DNA from: Balneolales bacterium
GTDB lineage: Bacteria; Bacteroidota; Rhodothermia; Balneolales; Natronogracilivirgulaceae
Reading direction: 5' to 3'
Length of the DNA: 56,794 nt
Assembly (NCBI GenBank): GCA_007120385.1
Contig: SKNT01000027.1
Coordinates: 1-56,794, forward strand
Below the pieces are notes generated by a model. The model was not told where the DNA came from, searched no databases, and saw only the letters and a program-made list of their open reading frames with translations. Every line of letters begins with the position of its first letter. The first letter of the stretch is position 1. The translations under genes were made by a program, and so were the position numbers. Below, one piece after another: positions 35,930 through 45,367 of the stretch.

Positions 35930-36535
35930 TTATACGGATAATTTGTCATGCTCGCCACCCTGAATCCATCGTTGGATGGTCCTGGCAGTTTCTTCAGTAA
36001 TATCGGCATCCTTGCCCGAAAGACCCAGCATTCTGAGATGTTTGTACCGGGTACTGTCCTGTTCCATCCACGACCTGTTGACCGATCCGCCGAACAGGAT
36101 CATTTCATTGATATAGTGCGGTCTGGTGGCGCAAAAATAGGATACCTGGTTCCGGGATCCCTCCCATCCTACCAGGACCAGCCTCCCGGCTTTGATGTGA
36201 GGAAGCAGGCCGTCTATCACTTCCTGCAGGAATTCCGATACGTATTCCCGGGCGGCCGTGATCGTCTGCTCGTCCGTATGATTCGGGATCCAGTAAAATG
36301 AGCGGTCCTCACTATCCGGTAAAACATCGGGGTATGGTGCCTGGATAAGCAAATGATATCCGGGAAGGGCCCTGAGCGGAGCGATTGTGGTTTCAACATT
36401 GGCCAGGTTGCGGCCGGTTTCATGGAGATACACGTACAGGGGCTGTTTGTCTTCATTTCCTGTGCGATAAAGTCGGTATGGCACTTCAAGGTAAAATGAG
36501 GCTTTGCCAGACAGGATCAATTCTTGCTTGCTCAT
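35930..36535 (-). CDS. Alpha/beta-hydrolase (phospholipase/carboxylesterase-like) protein, nucleophile missing
   Basis: The product has 201 residues. The layout is that of small serine esterases: a strand with 'PLYVYLHETGRNLA' (about 32-45) at the oxyanion position, 'YHLLIQAPYPD', a helix, then the nucleophile elbow. The elbow reads V-G-W-E125-G-S instead of GxSxG, so the serine is replaced by Glu. The later strand 'RMLGLSGKDADI' keeps an Asp, but the terminal His is not in a clear motif. It is probably inactive as an esterase or works differently. It is co-directional with the MFS gene 10 bases upstream, so both may be one unit. Confidence 0.68.
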   Translation of the reverse strand: MSKQELILSGKASFYLEVPYRLYRTGNEDKQPLYVYLHETGRNLANVETTIAPLRALPGYHLLIQAPYPDVLPDSEDRSFYWIPNHTDEQTITAAREYVSEFLQEVIDGLLPHIKAGRLVLVGWEGSRNQVSYFCATRPHYINEMILFGGSVNRSWMEQDSTRYKHLRMLGLSGKDADITEETARTIQRWIQGGEHDKLSV

Positions 36536-36544
36536 GGTTATGGG

Positions 36545-37774
36545 TTATGAGGTGGTTTTTCGGGCTTCACGGAATATAAAAATAGCAAGGAAAATGGATA
36601 TTGTCACAAATACCAGCGCTCCTTTTATTATAATTTCAAAGGAATGGCCTGCATCAAGCAAAAGTCCGAAGAGCACCGGGCTGACGGCTGTGCTGATAAC
36701 CATAAACATGGTCATCATGCTGCGAATGGCCCCAAGGTTCGCGGTTCCATAGAGTTCGGCGTAGAGAGAAGTGGTAATGTTGAATGCCGCCCCCATGGAA
36801 ATTCCAGCCAGGAACATGTATATGAAGACGGTGGACGGATCGGAAAAACTGATGAGGGCGAACAGGCCAAACAACAGCGGGATCAGGAAAAAAGGATAAA
36901 GGCGGCATGCAGTGAACCGGTCTATCAAAGAGCCCGAAAGCAGTGAAGCCCCGGATTTGGACAGTGCAAAGGCAATAAAAGAGGTAGCCATGATTTCCAT
37001 ATCCCACCCTCTGAAGCCGGCAAGCTGAGTCTGATACAGAAAGAAACCCGTAAGCAGAAACGGAGCGGCGATTGCGGCGGGCAGGAGGAGGTAAAAGCGG
37101 GGATCCCTGAGCACCAGGCGGCGGCGCCATTGCTGACCCGGTTCAGAACCGGATTTCCCGTCTGTGTCGCGAATCCCCTCCTCTGCATACTCCATGGGGT
37201 CCCTGCCAAGAGTAAAGATGATCAGAACGGGCAACAGCAACAATACAAACAAACTGATGGTACCCAAACTCAACCGCCATCCAACCACTCCGATAAGTGC
37301 TGTTACGGTAATGGGAAGGATGGCCTCTCCAAAGGAGAATCCGAGATTGGACAGGCTTAACGCCCGGCCTCGCATGGTTACGAAATAACGAGCCATCGTA
37401 GTATGCGCCGTATGGCCGAACAGGCCCTGACCGAAAAGCCGGATGCCAAGAAGCCCGAGGAAGAGCATCCAGATCCAGACAGACAGGGCGGTCGTCCAAA
37501 GAGCCGCAACATACCCTGCCGTGACCGCCAGGGCGAACTTCTTTAATGGAACCCTGTCAATCCACGCACCGGCCCAGGCCAGAATAAAGGCACTTCCAAG
37601 TGTTGCAGCAGAATACAGGGATCCAAAATAGGCATAGGAAATTCCGAAAGAGTCCAGAAAGCCGGGGACGAAGAGTGACACCAGAAAGGTCTGGCCAAAA
37701 CTGGAAAAAAAGGTCAGTGCAAATCCGAACAGGATGAGTCGATTGTAACGGGTTGCAAACTGAATGATATTCAC
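36545..37774 (-). CDS. MFS transporter
   Basis: This 409-residue membrane protein has about 12 helices in two halves. The loop after helix 2 ('WAGAWIDRVPLKKF', about 65-78) is the MFS motif A region, with Asp and Arg kept. The loop between the sixth and seventh helices (about 190-225) is hydrophilic and contains 'LGRDPMEYAEEGIRDTDG'. Start is GTG at 37774-37772, just before the hydrophobic 'IIQFATRYNRLILFGFA'. The substrate is unknown; members of this branch carry small anions, amino acids or drugs. It follows the threonine aldolase gene by 12 bases. Confidence 0.88.
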   Translation of the reverse strand: MNIIQFATRYNRLILFGFALTFFSSFGQTFLVSLFVPGFLDSFGISYAYFGSLYSAATLGSAFILAWAGAWIDRVPLKKFALAVTAGYVAALWTTALSVWIWMLFLGLLGIRLFGQGLFGHTAHTTMARYFVTMRGRALSLSNLGFSFGEAILPITVTALIGVVGWRLSLGTISLFVLLLLPVLIIFTLGRDPMEYAEEGIRDTDGKSGSEPGQQWRRRLVLRDPRFYLLLPAAIAAPFLLTGFFLYQTQLAGFRGWDMEIMATSFIAFALSKSGASLLSGSLIDRFTACRLYPFFLIPLLFGLFALISFSDPSTVFIYMFLAGISMGAAFNITTSLYAELYGTANLGAIRSMMTMFMVISTAVSPVLFGLLLDAGHSFEIIIKGALVFVTISIFLAIFIFREARKTTS

Positions 37775-37786
37775 TGAATCCCGGAC

Positions 37787-38809
37787 TTATTCGCCTTTAT
37801 ATGATGCTACGGCCCTCATGGCCTTCTCCAGGTCCGATTCACTGATTTGAAAGTGAAATGTGGCACGTATGGTGTTTTCGCCGAACGGAATCATGGCCAC
37901 ATCCTGGCTGAGGAACCACGCCAGCGCATTCTCAACGGAGCCCCTGATTACCCGGAAAAGCACAATGTTGGTCTCGACATGGGAGGGTTCCACTTCAAAA
38001 AAGGGTGACGATACTACCGTTTCTGCCAGTTTTTTTGCTTTTCTGTGATCATGTTCGAGTTTTTCATAATGATGATCCACGGCATAGGATGCGGCGGCGG
38101 CCAGCATGCCGGCCTGTCTCATTCCTCCACCGAGAATCTTGCGAAACCTTCGTGCTTTTTTTATCACATCCCGGCTCCCCAGCAGCATGGAACCGACAGG
38201 CGCCCCCAGCCCTTTGCTGAAACATACGGAAATGGTGTCGCAAAGCGAGCCATAATCCGCGAGTTGGGTTCCGGTGGCAACGGCTGCGTTCCAGATCCTG
38301 GCTCCGTCCAGATGCAGTGCCAGCTCCTTTTCCCGGGTAAAGTGAAATATCTCTCTGATCGTTTCCAAAGGATAGCAGGTGCCTCCTCCCTTGTTCGAAG
38401 TGTTTTCAAGAGCCACAACACGGCTGTGCGGGTCCCAGTCGTTTTGCTCGCGGACTGCCGCATTTACCTGTGCGGCAGTGAGGACGCCGCGCTCACCGCG
38501 AACAGGTCGCAGCTGAATGCCGGATATAAGGCCGCCGGCGGCACCTTCAGAGTGGTAGATATGCGCATTCTCGTCAATGATCACCTCGTCAGCCGGCTGG
38601 GTATGCACCTTGAGCCCGATCTGGTTGCCCATGGTGCCGCTGGGCACAAAAACACCGCCCTCCATTCCAAACAGACGTGCAATTTTCTCTTCCAGCGCCT
38701 TAAGGCCAGGGTCCTCACCGAACACATCATCGCCCACAGGCGCCTTGTACATGGCATCCCACATGCCCTCTGTGGGCGTGGTCACGGTATCACTTCGCAG
38801 ATCGATCAT
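37787..38809 (-). CDS. Low-specificity threonine aldolase
   Basis: This PLP enzyme cleaves L-threonine and allo-threonine to glycine and acetaldehyde. The 340-residue protein starts with the family signature 'MIDLRSDTVTTPTEGM'. It also has 'PVGDDVFGEDPGLKALEE', 'FVPSGTMGNQIGL', 'LHLDGARIWNAAVA' (about 168-181) and the PLP-lysine motif 'SVCFSKGLGAPVGSMLLG' (about 196-213, Lys about 201). All appear intact. Its ATG (38809-38807) overlaps the lysA stop by 4 nt, so translation is probably coupled to lysA. Confidence 0.94.
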   Translation of the reverse strand: MIDLRSDTVTTPTEGMWDAMYKAPVGDDVFGEDPGLKALEEKIARLFGMEGGVFVPSGTMGNQIGLKVHTQPADEVIIDENAHIYHSEGAAGGLISGIQLRPVRGERGVLTAAQVNAAVREQNDWDPHSRVVALENTSNKGGGTCYPLETIREIFHFTREKELALHLDGARIWNAAVATGTQLADYGSLCDTISVCFSKGLGAPVGSMLLGSRDVIKKARRFRKILGGGMRQAGMLAAAASYAVDHHYEKLEHDHRKAKKLAETVVSSPFFEVEPSHVETNIVLFRVIRGSVENALAWFLSQDVAMIPFGENTIRATFHFQISESDLEKAMRAVASYKGE

Positions 38810-40074
38810 GACACACCGTCGGGTTGTGCGGCAGCCATGCCGGTTTCCCTCAGAAAGTCATCCACGGTTTCCTCGGGTGATTTCCTGCTTCTTATGGTCT
38901 TGTGGTATCCTTCGGTGGTGATGAGCACCTCTGCCGGAAGCGCCCGGCGGTTGTACTGCGAGGCCATGGTCATGCCGTAGGCACCCGCATCCAGAACGGC
39001 CAGGTAGTCACCGGGCCTGGTTTCGGGCAGGGTTCTGTCAAGCGCGAGCATGTCACCGCTCTCACAGATATTCCCGGCGATGTGATAGGTTTTATCCTCT
39101 TCCCTGCCGGTTGTGCCGCTCAGATTGACAACCATATGGTAAGCATCGTAGAGCGCCGGACGCAGCAGATGGTTGAAGCCGGTATCCGTCCCTATAAAAG
39201 ACTTGCGCCCCTGGTCCTTGACCGTGTTCGCCTGGGTAAGAAGTACACCCGCCGGACCTACAATCCATCGGCCGGGTTCAAAGAAGAACGACACCGGATT
39301 CTTTGCACCTGCCAGAAATTTTTTCAGCCGGTCTGATGCCAGATCGGCAAACCGTTCCAGGTCAAACGGTGATTCGCCCGGACGGTAAGGTATGGGGATT
39401 CCGCCGCCAAAGTTGATGAAAGCAATATCCTGCAGATTTACGGATGATTTCAGAAGCACTTCGATTTCGGCAAGCAGGTTTTCAGGTTCCTGGATGCCGC
39501 TTCCAATGTGCGCGTGAATCCCGCGGATCCGAACCCCGTGCTTGCGGGCAATGTTCACTGCTTCCGGAACTAGGTCCAGCCGGATGCCAAACTTGCTGTC
39601 CTGGTTGCCGGTATCCACTTTGGCATGATGTCCGTCACTTATATCGGGTTTGATGCGGATGCTGCACTCTGTTCCGGGATATGCCTTACAAAAGGCCGCT
39701 AGGCGCCCAAGAGAACCGATATTGAGGATGACACCCTGGCTGGCCGCACCGTGCATTTCTGCATCGGTCATGTTATTTTCAGTGTAGAAAATGTTTCTCG
39801 GATCAGTGCCAAGCTTAAGGCATAAAAGAACCTCCTCATAACTGACCGTATCGAATCCGAACCCTTCTCCGGCAATGATCCGGATGACATGAGGATTATC
39901 ATTGGCCTTGACGGCATACAACCATGAAACCGGCATTTCCGGAAACAGACTCTTCAGCGACCGGCAACGTTCCCGAATCATTGCCTCCAGGTAAACATAG
40001 GTGGGCGTCCCCCATTTTTCCGCAATGGCTAGCAGTCGGTCGGGGTCAACCGGTAGTGGATGATTGGCTTGCAT
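38806..40074 (-). CDS. lysA: Diaminopimelate decarboxylase
   Basis: LysA decarboxylates meso-diaminopimelate to L-lysine with PLP. The 422-residue product has the PLP-lysine motif 'YAVKANDNPHVIRI' (about 48-61), 'GFGFDTVSYEEVLLCLKLG', 'HAHIGSGIQ' (about 190-198), 'INFGGGIPIPY' (about 222-232), 'CESGD' (about 335-339) and 'DAGAYGMTMASQYNRR' (about 357-372). All catalytic positions are recognisable. It is divergent from the acylase-like gene with an 81-base shared upstream region (40075-40155), and is coupled to the threonine aldolase by an ATGA overlap. Confidence 0.95.
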   Translation of the reverse strand: MQANHPLPVDPDRLLAIAEKWGTPTYVYLEAMIRERCRSLKSLFPEMPVSWLYAVKANDNPHVIRIIAGEGFGFDTVSYEEVLLCLKLGTDPRNIFYTENNMTDAEMHGAASQGVILNIGSLGRLAAFCKAYPGTECSIRIKPDISDGHHAKVDTGNQDSKFGIRLDLVPEAVNIARKHGVRIRGIHAHIGSGIQEPENLLAEIEVLLKSSVNLQDIAFINFGGGIPIPYRPGESPFDLERFADLASDRLKKFLAGAKNPVSFFFEPGRWIVGPAGVLLTQANTVKDQGRKSFIGTDTGFNHLLRPALYDAYHMVVNLSGTTGREEDKTYHIAGNICESGDMLALDRTLPETRPGDYLAVLDAGAYGMTMASQYNRRALPAEVLITTEGYHKTIRSRKSPEETVDDFLRETGMAAAQPDGVS

Positions 40075-40155
40075 TTATTGGAACTGTTCTGGTATAGAAT
40101 TCGTAATTTGAACATTACTTCTGAAACCCTAAACTTACATATATTTTCCTGTTTG

Positions 40156-42594
40156 ATGAAATGTTCATCACAGTCTTCGGCAGTCAGGATCGCCGTGCTA
40201 TTTATTCTTCTCATAGCGGTGATTGCCGGCTTGGCGGTATATTGGACCTTTTACCGTGTTGTTCCATCCCTGGAAGGGAACATTGCCATACCGGAACTGC
40301 AAAACGAAGTGCTCGTCAACTGGGACTCCTACCAGGTACCTCATATCATTGCAAATCAGGAAACGGATCTATATTTGGTGATGGGATATCTCCATGCCCG
40401 GGATCGTCTCTGGCAAATGACACGTCAGCAGTACAAACTTGAGGGTCTCCACTCAAGGGAAATCGGGGAGGCGATGCTGGATATGGACCGCTTCTACCTC
40501 ACGCTTTCATTCGGCCGGGCTGCGAAAGATGCCTATGCAAATCTGCCTGGTCAACAGAAAGAGCTGCTGCAATCTTACGCAAACGGTGTAAATGCATTCG
40601 TCAGAGAACATCACAGACATCTGCCGCCCGAATTTGCCCTGAGTGATGTAAAGCCGCTTGAATGGGAGCCATGGCACTCCGTAGGTGTGCTTATCCTCTG
40701 GAACTGGGAGCATCAACAGGCATTCTGGTCCAAACCAGCCCTTTCTGCCCTCCATTTCGTTCGGGATGATACCATCACCAGTGCCCTGACCGGACTGGAT
40801 GTGCCCGGGGAGGTTCTCTTCGGCATTGGTGAACCGTCTTTGGAAAAGCCGGTATGGCAGGCGCTTCTGGATGATTACCATCTTTTTTCAAGTCCTGCAG
40901 CACCATTGAATTCCGGATTCACGGGAACCGGCCTTGCCATGGCGTCGCAAGGAGACGGTCCACCCGGTTTCCTTTTTCATTCCAGAGAATCTTTGCTGAC
41001 ATTGCCGGACCAGGGCTATGAAATGGTGCTTCAGAGCAACCAGGGATGGCGTTCCGGGACAACCCTGCCCGGCCTTCCGGTATTGTTGAGCGGTCAAAAT
41101 CAATATATGGCATGGGCGATCATGCCCCTGGTTTCTGATGACGGGGATTTCTATACCGGCAGGCTTTTCCACGAGGACCCTTCTCTCCCGGTGCAATGGG
41201 AACTTGATCCCGATATTCTGTCCCTGCTGGATGAAAGCCTGAGTGTGGAACGACACATCCTTTCCCTGAAAAATGGTGATGAAAAGCAGATTCTTTTGAA
41301 GCGGGCCAATCATATGCCCGTCGTAGCCATTTCGGAAAAACACAACCGGTTTCTCGCATTTGACTGGACCGGACTCCGGTATCCGGCAGACATCGGGGAA
41401 CTCATGAACCTCTCGCGGACCCGTAATCCCGACCAGCTAAACCTTTTTACAGAATCGCTCTCCATGCCGGCCATTCAAGTCCTTTTTGTAACTACTGACG
41501 GTCAAACGGGACGTTTTACGGGAGGAAGGTTGTTCACAGACCCCTACCCGCTCAGGATAAAAGATATTCAATCATTCAACAGACCGCATTCATCGGCACC
41601 CGCATCACAAATTGTTCCAAACAGGCAGCATCTATATGGAAATCCGGTAACATTTCTCGACCGGGTGCCGTCATCCCGAATTGCTGTTGCCGGGAAGTGC
41701 CTCTACGCCCCGCCCTGGGAAAGATCCGACCGATTTCTGCAGTTGCTTGACCGGACGGCGTCCGACCGGTTGATTCCAGCTCTGACGCTTCAATGGCACA
41801 ACGACACCTACTCCAGTTTTGCCGCCGACCTCACGCCTCTTATTACGGGCTCCCTGGAGACCGAATCCCGTTCATTCAATCCGGATTTGCCTGCGGATCA
41901 TATCATACCCTATTTCAATAACTGGAATTACGAATTCGGCACGAATGAAACGGCTGCGACTCTTTTTCAGCTTTTTTTCAAACACGCAGCCATAAACCTC
42001 TATACACCCTGGCTCAGTGAGCGCGAAACAGATATGCTTTTCCGTACGCCAAACGTGACTTACTCGGCAGTGTCCAGGCTCCTTGCCGACCCGATGCTGT
42101 GGCCCGGCAGCCATCCCTACACATACCAGGAATGGATCGCCAAAAGTATCAACGAAACGGCCGGGCACTTGTCAGCCGGATTTGGGCATGAACCCTATGA
42201 CTGGCAGTGGAACAGGGTCGTCCGGGCCGAATTTTCCCCCGTGCTGTTTGATGAGACCCGCAGAAACAGCCACCCTGCCCGGCTCGCTGAAAAAAACCTG
42301 TTCCAGCCGCCGCAAATTGTGGTTTCGGGGGCTCCCCATTCCATAAATGCCATGCATCCTGCTCACAACCACCCGGTTACAGCTGCCGGAGCAACAACAA
42401 TGAAACGAATCATGCTTGTTCAGACGCAACAAGCGAGTTATTCCATTCTGAGCACCGGTCAATCCGGCAATCTCTTTTCCGATCATTACCATGATCAGTT
42501 TGAACTCTGGAACCAGGGATTGATGAAAATGCCCGTGCCGCTTCCACCCGCCCAAACAGATAATATTACACATACTCAACGCTTCAGACCATGA
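40156..42594 (+). CDS. Penicillin-acylase-like membrane-anchored protein with altered active site
   Basis: I start at ATG 40156 (MKCSSQSS); an earlier frame to 40060 would overlap lysA. The product has 812 residues: a membrane helix (about 14-34), then the alpha-chain region ('GYLHARDRLWQMTRQQYKLE', about 99-118) and the beta-chain region, as in Ntn-hydrolase acylases. The autocleavage site normally reads GSNNW with the Ser nucleophile; here the region is N252-S-G-F-T-G-T258-G with no Trp. The later strand keeps 'TLPGLPVLLSGQNQYMAWAI' but reads P324 in the segment after it, and the oxyanion-Asn region reads A-G513-K-C. It is probably not a normal acylase. It is coupled to the GH3 gene by ATGA. 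Confidence 0.82.
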   Translation: MKCSSQSSAVRIAVLFILLIAVIAGLAVYWTFYRVVPSLEGNIAIPELQNEVLVNWDSYQVPHIIANQETDLYLVMGYLHARDRLWQMTRQQYKLEGLHSREIGEAMLDMDRFYLTLSFGRAAKDAYANLPGQQKELLQSYANGVNAFVREHHRHLPPEFALSDVKPLEWEPWHSVGVLILWNWEHQQAFWSKPALSALHFVRDDTITSALTGLDVPGEVLFGIGEPSLEKPVWQALLDDYHLFSSPAAPLNSGFTGTGLAMASQGDGPPGFLFHSRESLLTLPDQGYEMVLQSNQGWRSGTTLPGLPVLLSGQNQYMAWAIMPLVSDDGDFYTGRLFHEDPSLPVQWELDPDILSLLDESLSVERHILSLKNGDEKQILLKRANHMPVVAISEKHNRFLAFDWTGLRYPADIGELMNLSRTRNPDQLNLFTESLSMPAIQVLFVTTDGQTGRFTGGRLFTDPYPLRIKDIQSFNRPHSSAPASQIVPNRQHLYGNPVTFLDRVPSSRIAVAGKCLYAPPWERSDRFLQLLDRTASDRLIPALTLQWHNDTYSSFAADLTPLITGSLETESRSFNPDLPADHIIPYFNNWNYEFGTNETAATLFQLFFKHAAINLYTPWLSERETDMLFRTPNVTYSAVSRLLADPMLWPGSHPYTYQEWIAKSINETAGHLSAGFGHEPYDWQWNRVVRAEFSPVLFDETRRNSHPARLAEKNLFQPPQIVVSGAPHSINAMHPAHNHPVTAAGATTMKRIMLVQTQQASYSILSTGQSGNLFSDHYHDQFELWNQGLMKMPVPLPPAQTDNITHTQRFRP

Positions 42595-44420
42595 TTCAGA
42601 GAATTCCTCGCAGACCTTTCCCGTCTGTCCTGTTTTTACATGCAATTGTTATTCTGATCTTCGTACAGGCACTGGCTTCATGCCGCCCTTCCGAAAAACT
42701 GTCCGGCGACATCGGGCCGGCGACTGCCGGAATGACGGCATCTGGTCTTCTTCAACCGGAAGAGGTGACAGACCCGGACGTGCTGCTTACCACTATGACA
42801 CTGAGGCAAAAGATTGGCCAGATGTTTCTTGTTGCGGCACGCGGCGGATTCTATCCGGACGATGACCGCATGTGGCAGCGCATGTCCGAGGCGGTTGAAC
42901 AGCAGGAAGTTGGCGGCATCATGTTTTTCAGCGGCAACATCTACGATCAGGCGATCGTCACCAATCGTCTGCAGAAGAAAAGCCGCATTCCCTTGTGGGT
43001 CAGCCAGGACATGGAGTTCGGGGCTGCCATGAGAATTCCGCAGGCCACCTACATCACTCCGGCCATGGGTATTGCGGCAACGGGTAATCCAAACTATGCG
43101 TATCAGAAGGGATACATTACTGCCAAAGAGGCGTCGGCCCTCGGCATCCACCAGATTTATGCACCGGTGCTGGATGTAAACAACAATCCGCTCAACCCGG
43201 TCATCAACGTACGATCCTACTCCGAAAATCCAGATACTGTAGCCCGGTATGGCATAGCGTTTATGGAGGGTGTACGGGACGCCGGCGTGATGTCCACCGC
43301 CAAGCATTTTCCGGGACACGGAGACACGGACGTTGACTCCCACCTGGATCTTCCCGTGCTTCCTTTTGACTATCATCGCCTGTCCACAATGGAACTCATC
43401 CCGTTCCGGAAAGCGATTCGGGCAGGTCTGCCAAGTGTGATGACAGCACATATCGCCCTTCCTGAAATTGCCTGGAATTCCGGCTATCCGGGAACTCTGG
43501 ATCCTTACATCACCGGGTCACTGTTGCGCGATTCACTTGCCTTCGAGGGTCTTATTGTCACAGACGGCATGGGCATGCGAGGAATCCGCAACTTTTTCGA
43601 GTCCGGGGAAGCGGCTGTTCTTGCTGTCAAGGCAGGCATTGACCAGATACTGCTCCCCGTTAATCTTCTTGAGGCCATGGATGCGGTACATCTGGCTGTG
43701 CTGTCCGGTGAAATTCCTGAGGAACGCATAGACGATTCCGTCCGGAGGATACTGAATGAAAAAATCCGTGCCGGGCTCTTCAGGCAGCCTCCGGTCGTGG
43801 ACCTTGAGCGGCTGCCTTACCGCATCAACACCCGCGAGCACCGGCTGATAGCGGATCATATCGCCAGGGAGTCCATTACCCTGCTTAAGAATACGGAGCA
43901 ACTGCTGCCCATAGATTCCACACGGTTCGTAAAAGTCAGCATCGTCAACATATCGGACGGAAGAAGAAGCACTGACGACCAGATTTCCCGTGAAATCGCA
44001 GATTACTTCCATAAAGTCCGTTCCGTTCAGATGTATCCCGGACAATGCGTGCGAGACAGTCTGGACGCCGTGGATGCTGTCATGTCGGCCGACCTGGTCA
44101 TTGCCGTATCACATGTCGCCATACGCACGGCGGAGGATATCAATCTGGATGACACCGTGGGCCCTGTTATGGATCATCTATTCCGTACAGGGAGTCCGGT
44201 GATTGGCATTTCGCTCGGAACGCCCTATGCCATCCTGAACATGGCAAAAGCGGATGCGCACATTCTGGGATGGTCGCCAGACCGGCGTCAGCAGACTGCC
44301 GTTTCCAATGCCCTGCTGGGCAAGGCCCCGGTCACCGGACGCCTGCAGGTTTCCATACCTCCCTTGTACACCATCGGTGACGGAATCCGGCTGCATCCAG
44401 AACCAATACTCAACCAATGA
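42591..44420 (+). CDS. Glycoside hydrolase family 3 lipoprotein (beta-N-acetylhexosaminidase-like)
   Basis: The protein has 609 residues. The signal ends in a lipobox (ALASC, Cys about 30). The GH3 barrel (about 60-400) has 'VSQDMEFGAAMRI', the NagZ-type loop KHFPGHGDTDVDSHLDLP (about 238-255; its His/Asp pair is the acid/base in NagZ) and the nucleophile Asp in 'LIVTDGMGM' (about 322). A C-terminal alpha/beta domain (about 410-600) follows. This form lacks the beta-lactamase domain seen in some Bacteroidota NagZ proteins. It probably cleaves terminal GlcNAc from cell-wall or other glycans outside the cytoplasm. The motifs appear intact. It overlaps both neighbours by 4 nt. Confidence 0.9.
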   Translation: MIQRIPRRPFPSVLFLHAIVILIFVQALASCRPSEKLSGDIGPATAGMTASGLLQPEEVTDPDVLLTTMTLRQKIGQMFLVAARGGFYPDDDRMWQRMSEAVEQQEVGGIMFFSGNIYDQAIVTNRLQKKSRIPLWVSQDMEFGAAMRIPQATYITPAMGIAATGNPNYAYQKGYITAKEASALGIHQIYAPVLDVNNNPLNPVINVRSYSENPDTVARYGIAFMEGVRDAGVMSTAKHFPGHGDTDVDSHLDLPVLPFDYHRLSTMELIPFRKAIRAGLPSVMTAHIALPEIAWNSGYPGTLDPYITGSLLRDSLAFEGLIVTDGMGMRGIRNFFESGEAAVLAVKAGIDQILLPVNLLEAMDAVHLAVLSGEIPEERIDDSVRRILNEKIRAGLFRQPPVVDLERLPYRINTREHRLIADHIARESITLLKNTEQLLPIDSTRFVKVSIVNISDGRRSTDDQISREIADYFHKVRSVQMYPGQCVRDSLDAVDAVMSADLVIAVSHVAIRTAEDINLDDTVGPVMDHLFRTGSPVIGISLGTPYAILNMAKADAHILGWSPDRRQQTAVSNALLGKAPVTGRLQVSIPPLYTIGDGIRLHPEPILNQ

Positions 44421-45223
44421 ACCATATGACCTGGAAAGATCTGCAATCTCGTTGCTATGCTCCCTATTCCGGCAGGAATGATGTCTGTATGGTGCAAGGG
44501 GCATCCGGCACCTTGTACCCGGGTGTCAGAGTGGAAAACATCTCATTCCCGCTCACTGTAGATGCCGTGCAGGCAGCCCTGTTTTCGTGCCTGAGCGAGG
44601 GTGACACTCCCCGGAAATTGATAATGCCGGCAAGCTCCAATCAGGAACAGGACGGTGAAAGCTCCGGCAGTGCTGGCAAAATTCCCGCATCAGACCCGGC
44701 TGATCATTCTGCAGCGCACGTTTGCTCTGCTGCGGAGTTGCGCTACTGGTGCGATCAGTTTAAGCTTGCCTGCAACCAGCATGAGCAACCCGAGGGCGGA
44801 CATCCCTCCCGCACATTCCGGACTTCAGAAAATCAAACCGGTATTCAAAGACTCAAGGAGCTGACCACCAGGTGCGTCATCCCCTACTCTTTCTTCCCCG
44901 TCACCGCCCTGCTTGTTTCCGACGCCGGAATTTTCTCCGGTGTAAACATTGAAGTGAGCGACTGGCAGAAGGGACTCTGTGCCGAACGCGTGGCCATGGC
45001 CAAGGCCCGGGCTGCCGGTGCCGCCTCCTTCCGCGAAATACATGTGTATGCACCACAAAGTGACTATGTGAGTCCATGCGGTGCCTGCCGACAGATCTTA
45101 ATCGAACACATGGCTGACGGCTCAATGTATATGCACCACAACGATTCTGAAATCACAAGACTTTCAATAGCCGACTTGCTTCCCTACCAGTTTAAAGCCG
45201 GACAGCTTGGCCAGCAATCCTGA
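44417..45223 (+). CDS. Two-lobed cytidine deaminase with degenerate N-terminal lobe
   Basis: Cytidine deaminase converts cytidine and deoxycytidine to uridines. The product has 268 residues. The C-terminal lobe (about 150-262) has the zinc motif L-C188-A-E190-R and P-C221-G-A-C224, preceded by 'SGVNIEVSDW'. The N-terminal lobe (about 5-80) has the same outline ('CYAPYSGRNDV', 'LYPGVRVENISFPLTVDA'), but the C-A-E position reads D49-A-V51 and no PCxxC follows. A polar linker of about 60 residues joins them. E. coli Cdd has an active and an inactive lobe in the opposite order. Its start overlaps the GH3 stop by 4 nt. Confidence 0.87.
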   Translation: MNHMTWKDLQSRCYAPYSGRNDVCMVQGASGTLYPGVRVENISFPLTVDAVQAALFSCLSEGDTPRKLIMPASSNQEQDGESSGSAGKIPASDPADHSAAHVCSAAELRYWCDQFKLACNQHEQPEGGHPSRTFRTSENQTGIQRLKELTTRCVIPYSFFPVTALLVSDAGIFSGVNIEVSDWQKGLCAERVAMAKARAAGAASFREIHVYAPQSDYVSPCGACRQILIEHMADGSMYMHHNDSEITRLSIADLLPYQFKAGQLGQQS

Positions 45224-45367
45224 TTCCATGAAACGAACATGACAGCCTCCTACTGGCACACAGGAGGATAACTGCATTCTGCAATGTGAGTTCATTCTGA
45301 CCATAGAACCGATGGTCACTAAGTGCCCAGTGAAACGCTTAAGTGAAATCGAAATTGATTAAAACAC

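Noticed and set aside
45246-45267. CCTCCT/AGGAGG hairpin as a terminator after the cytidine deaminase gene
   Set aside because: The stem is 6 bp with a 10-base loop and no T run follows on either strand.
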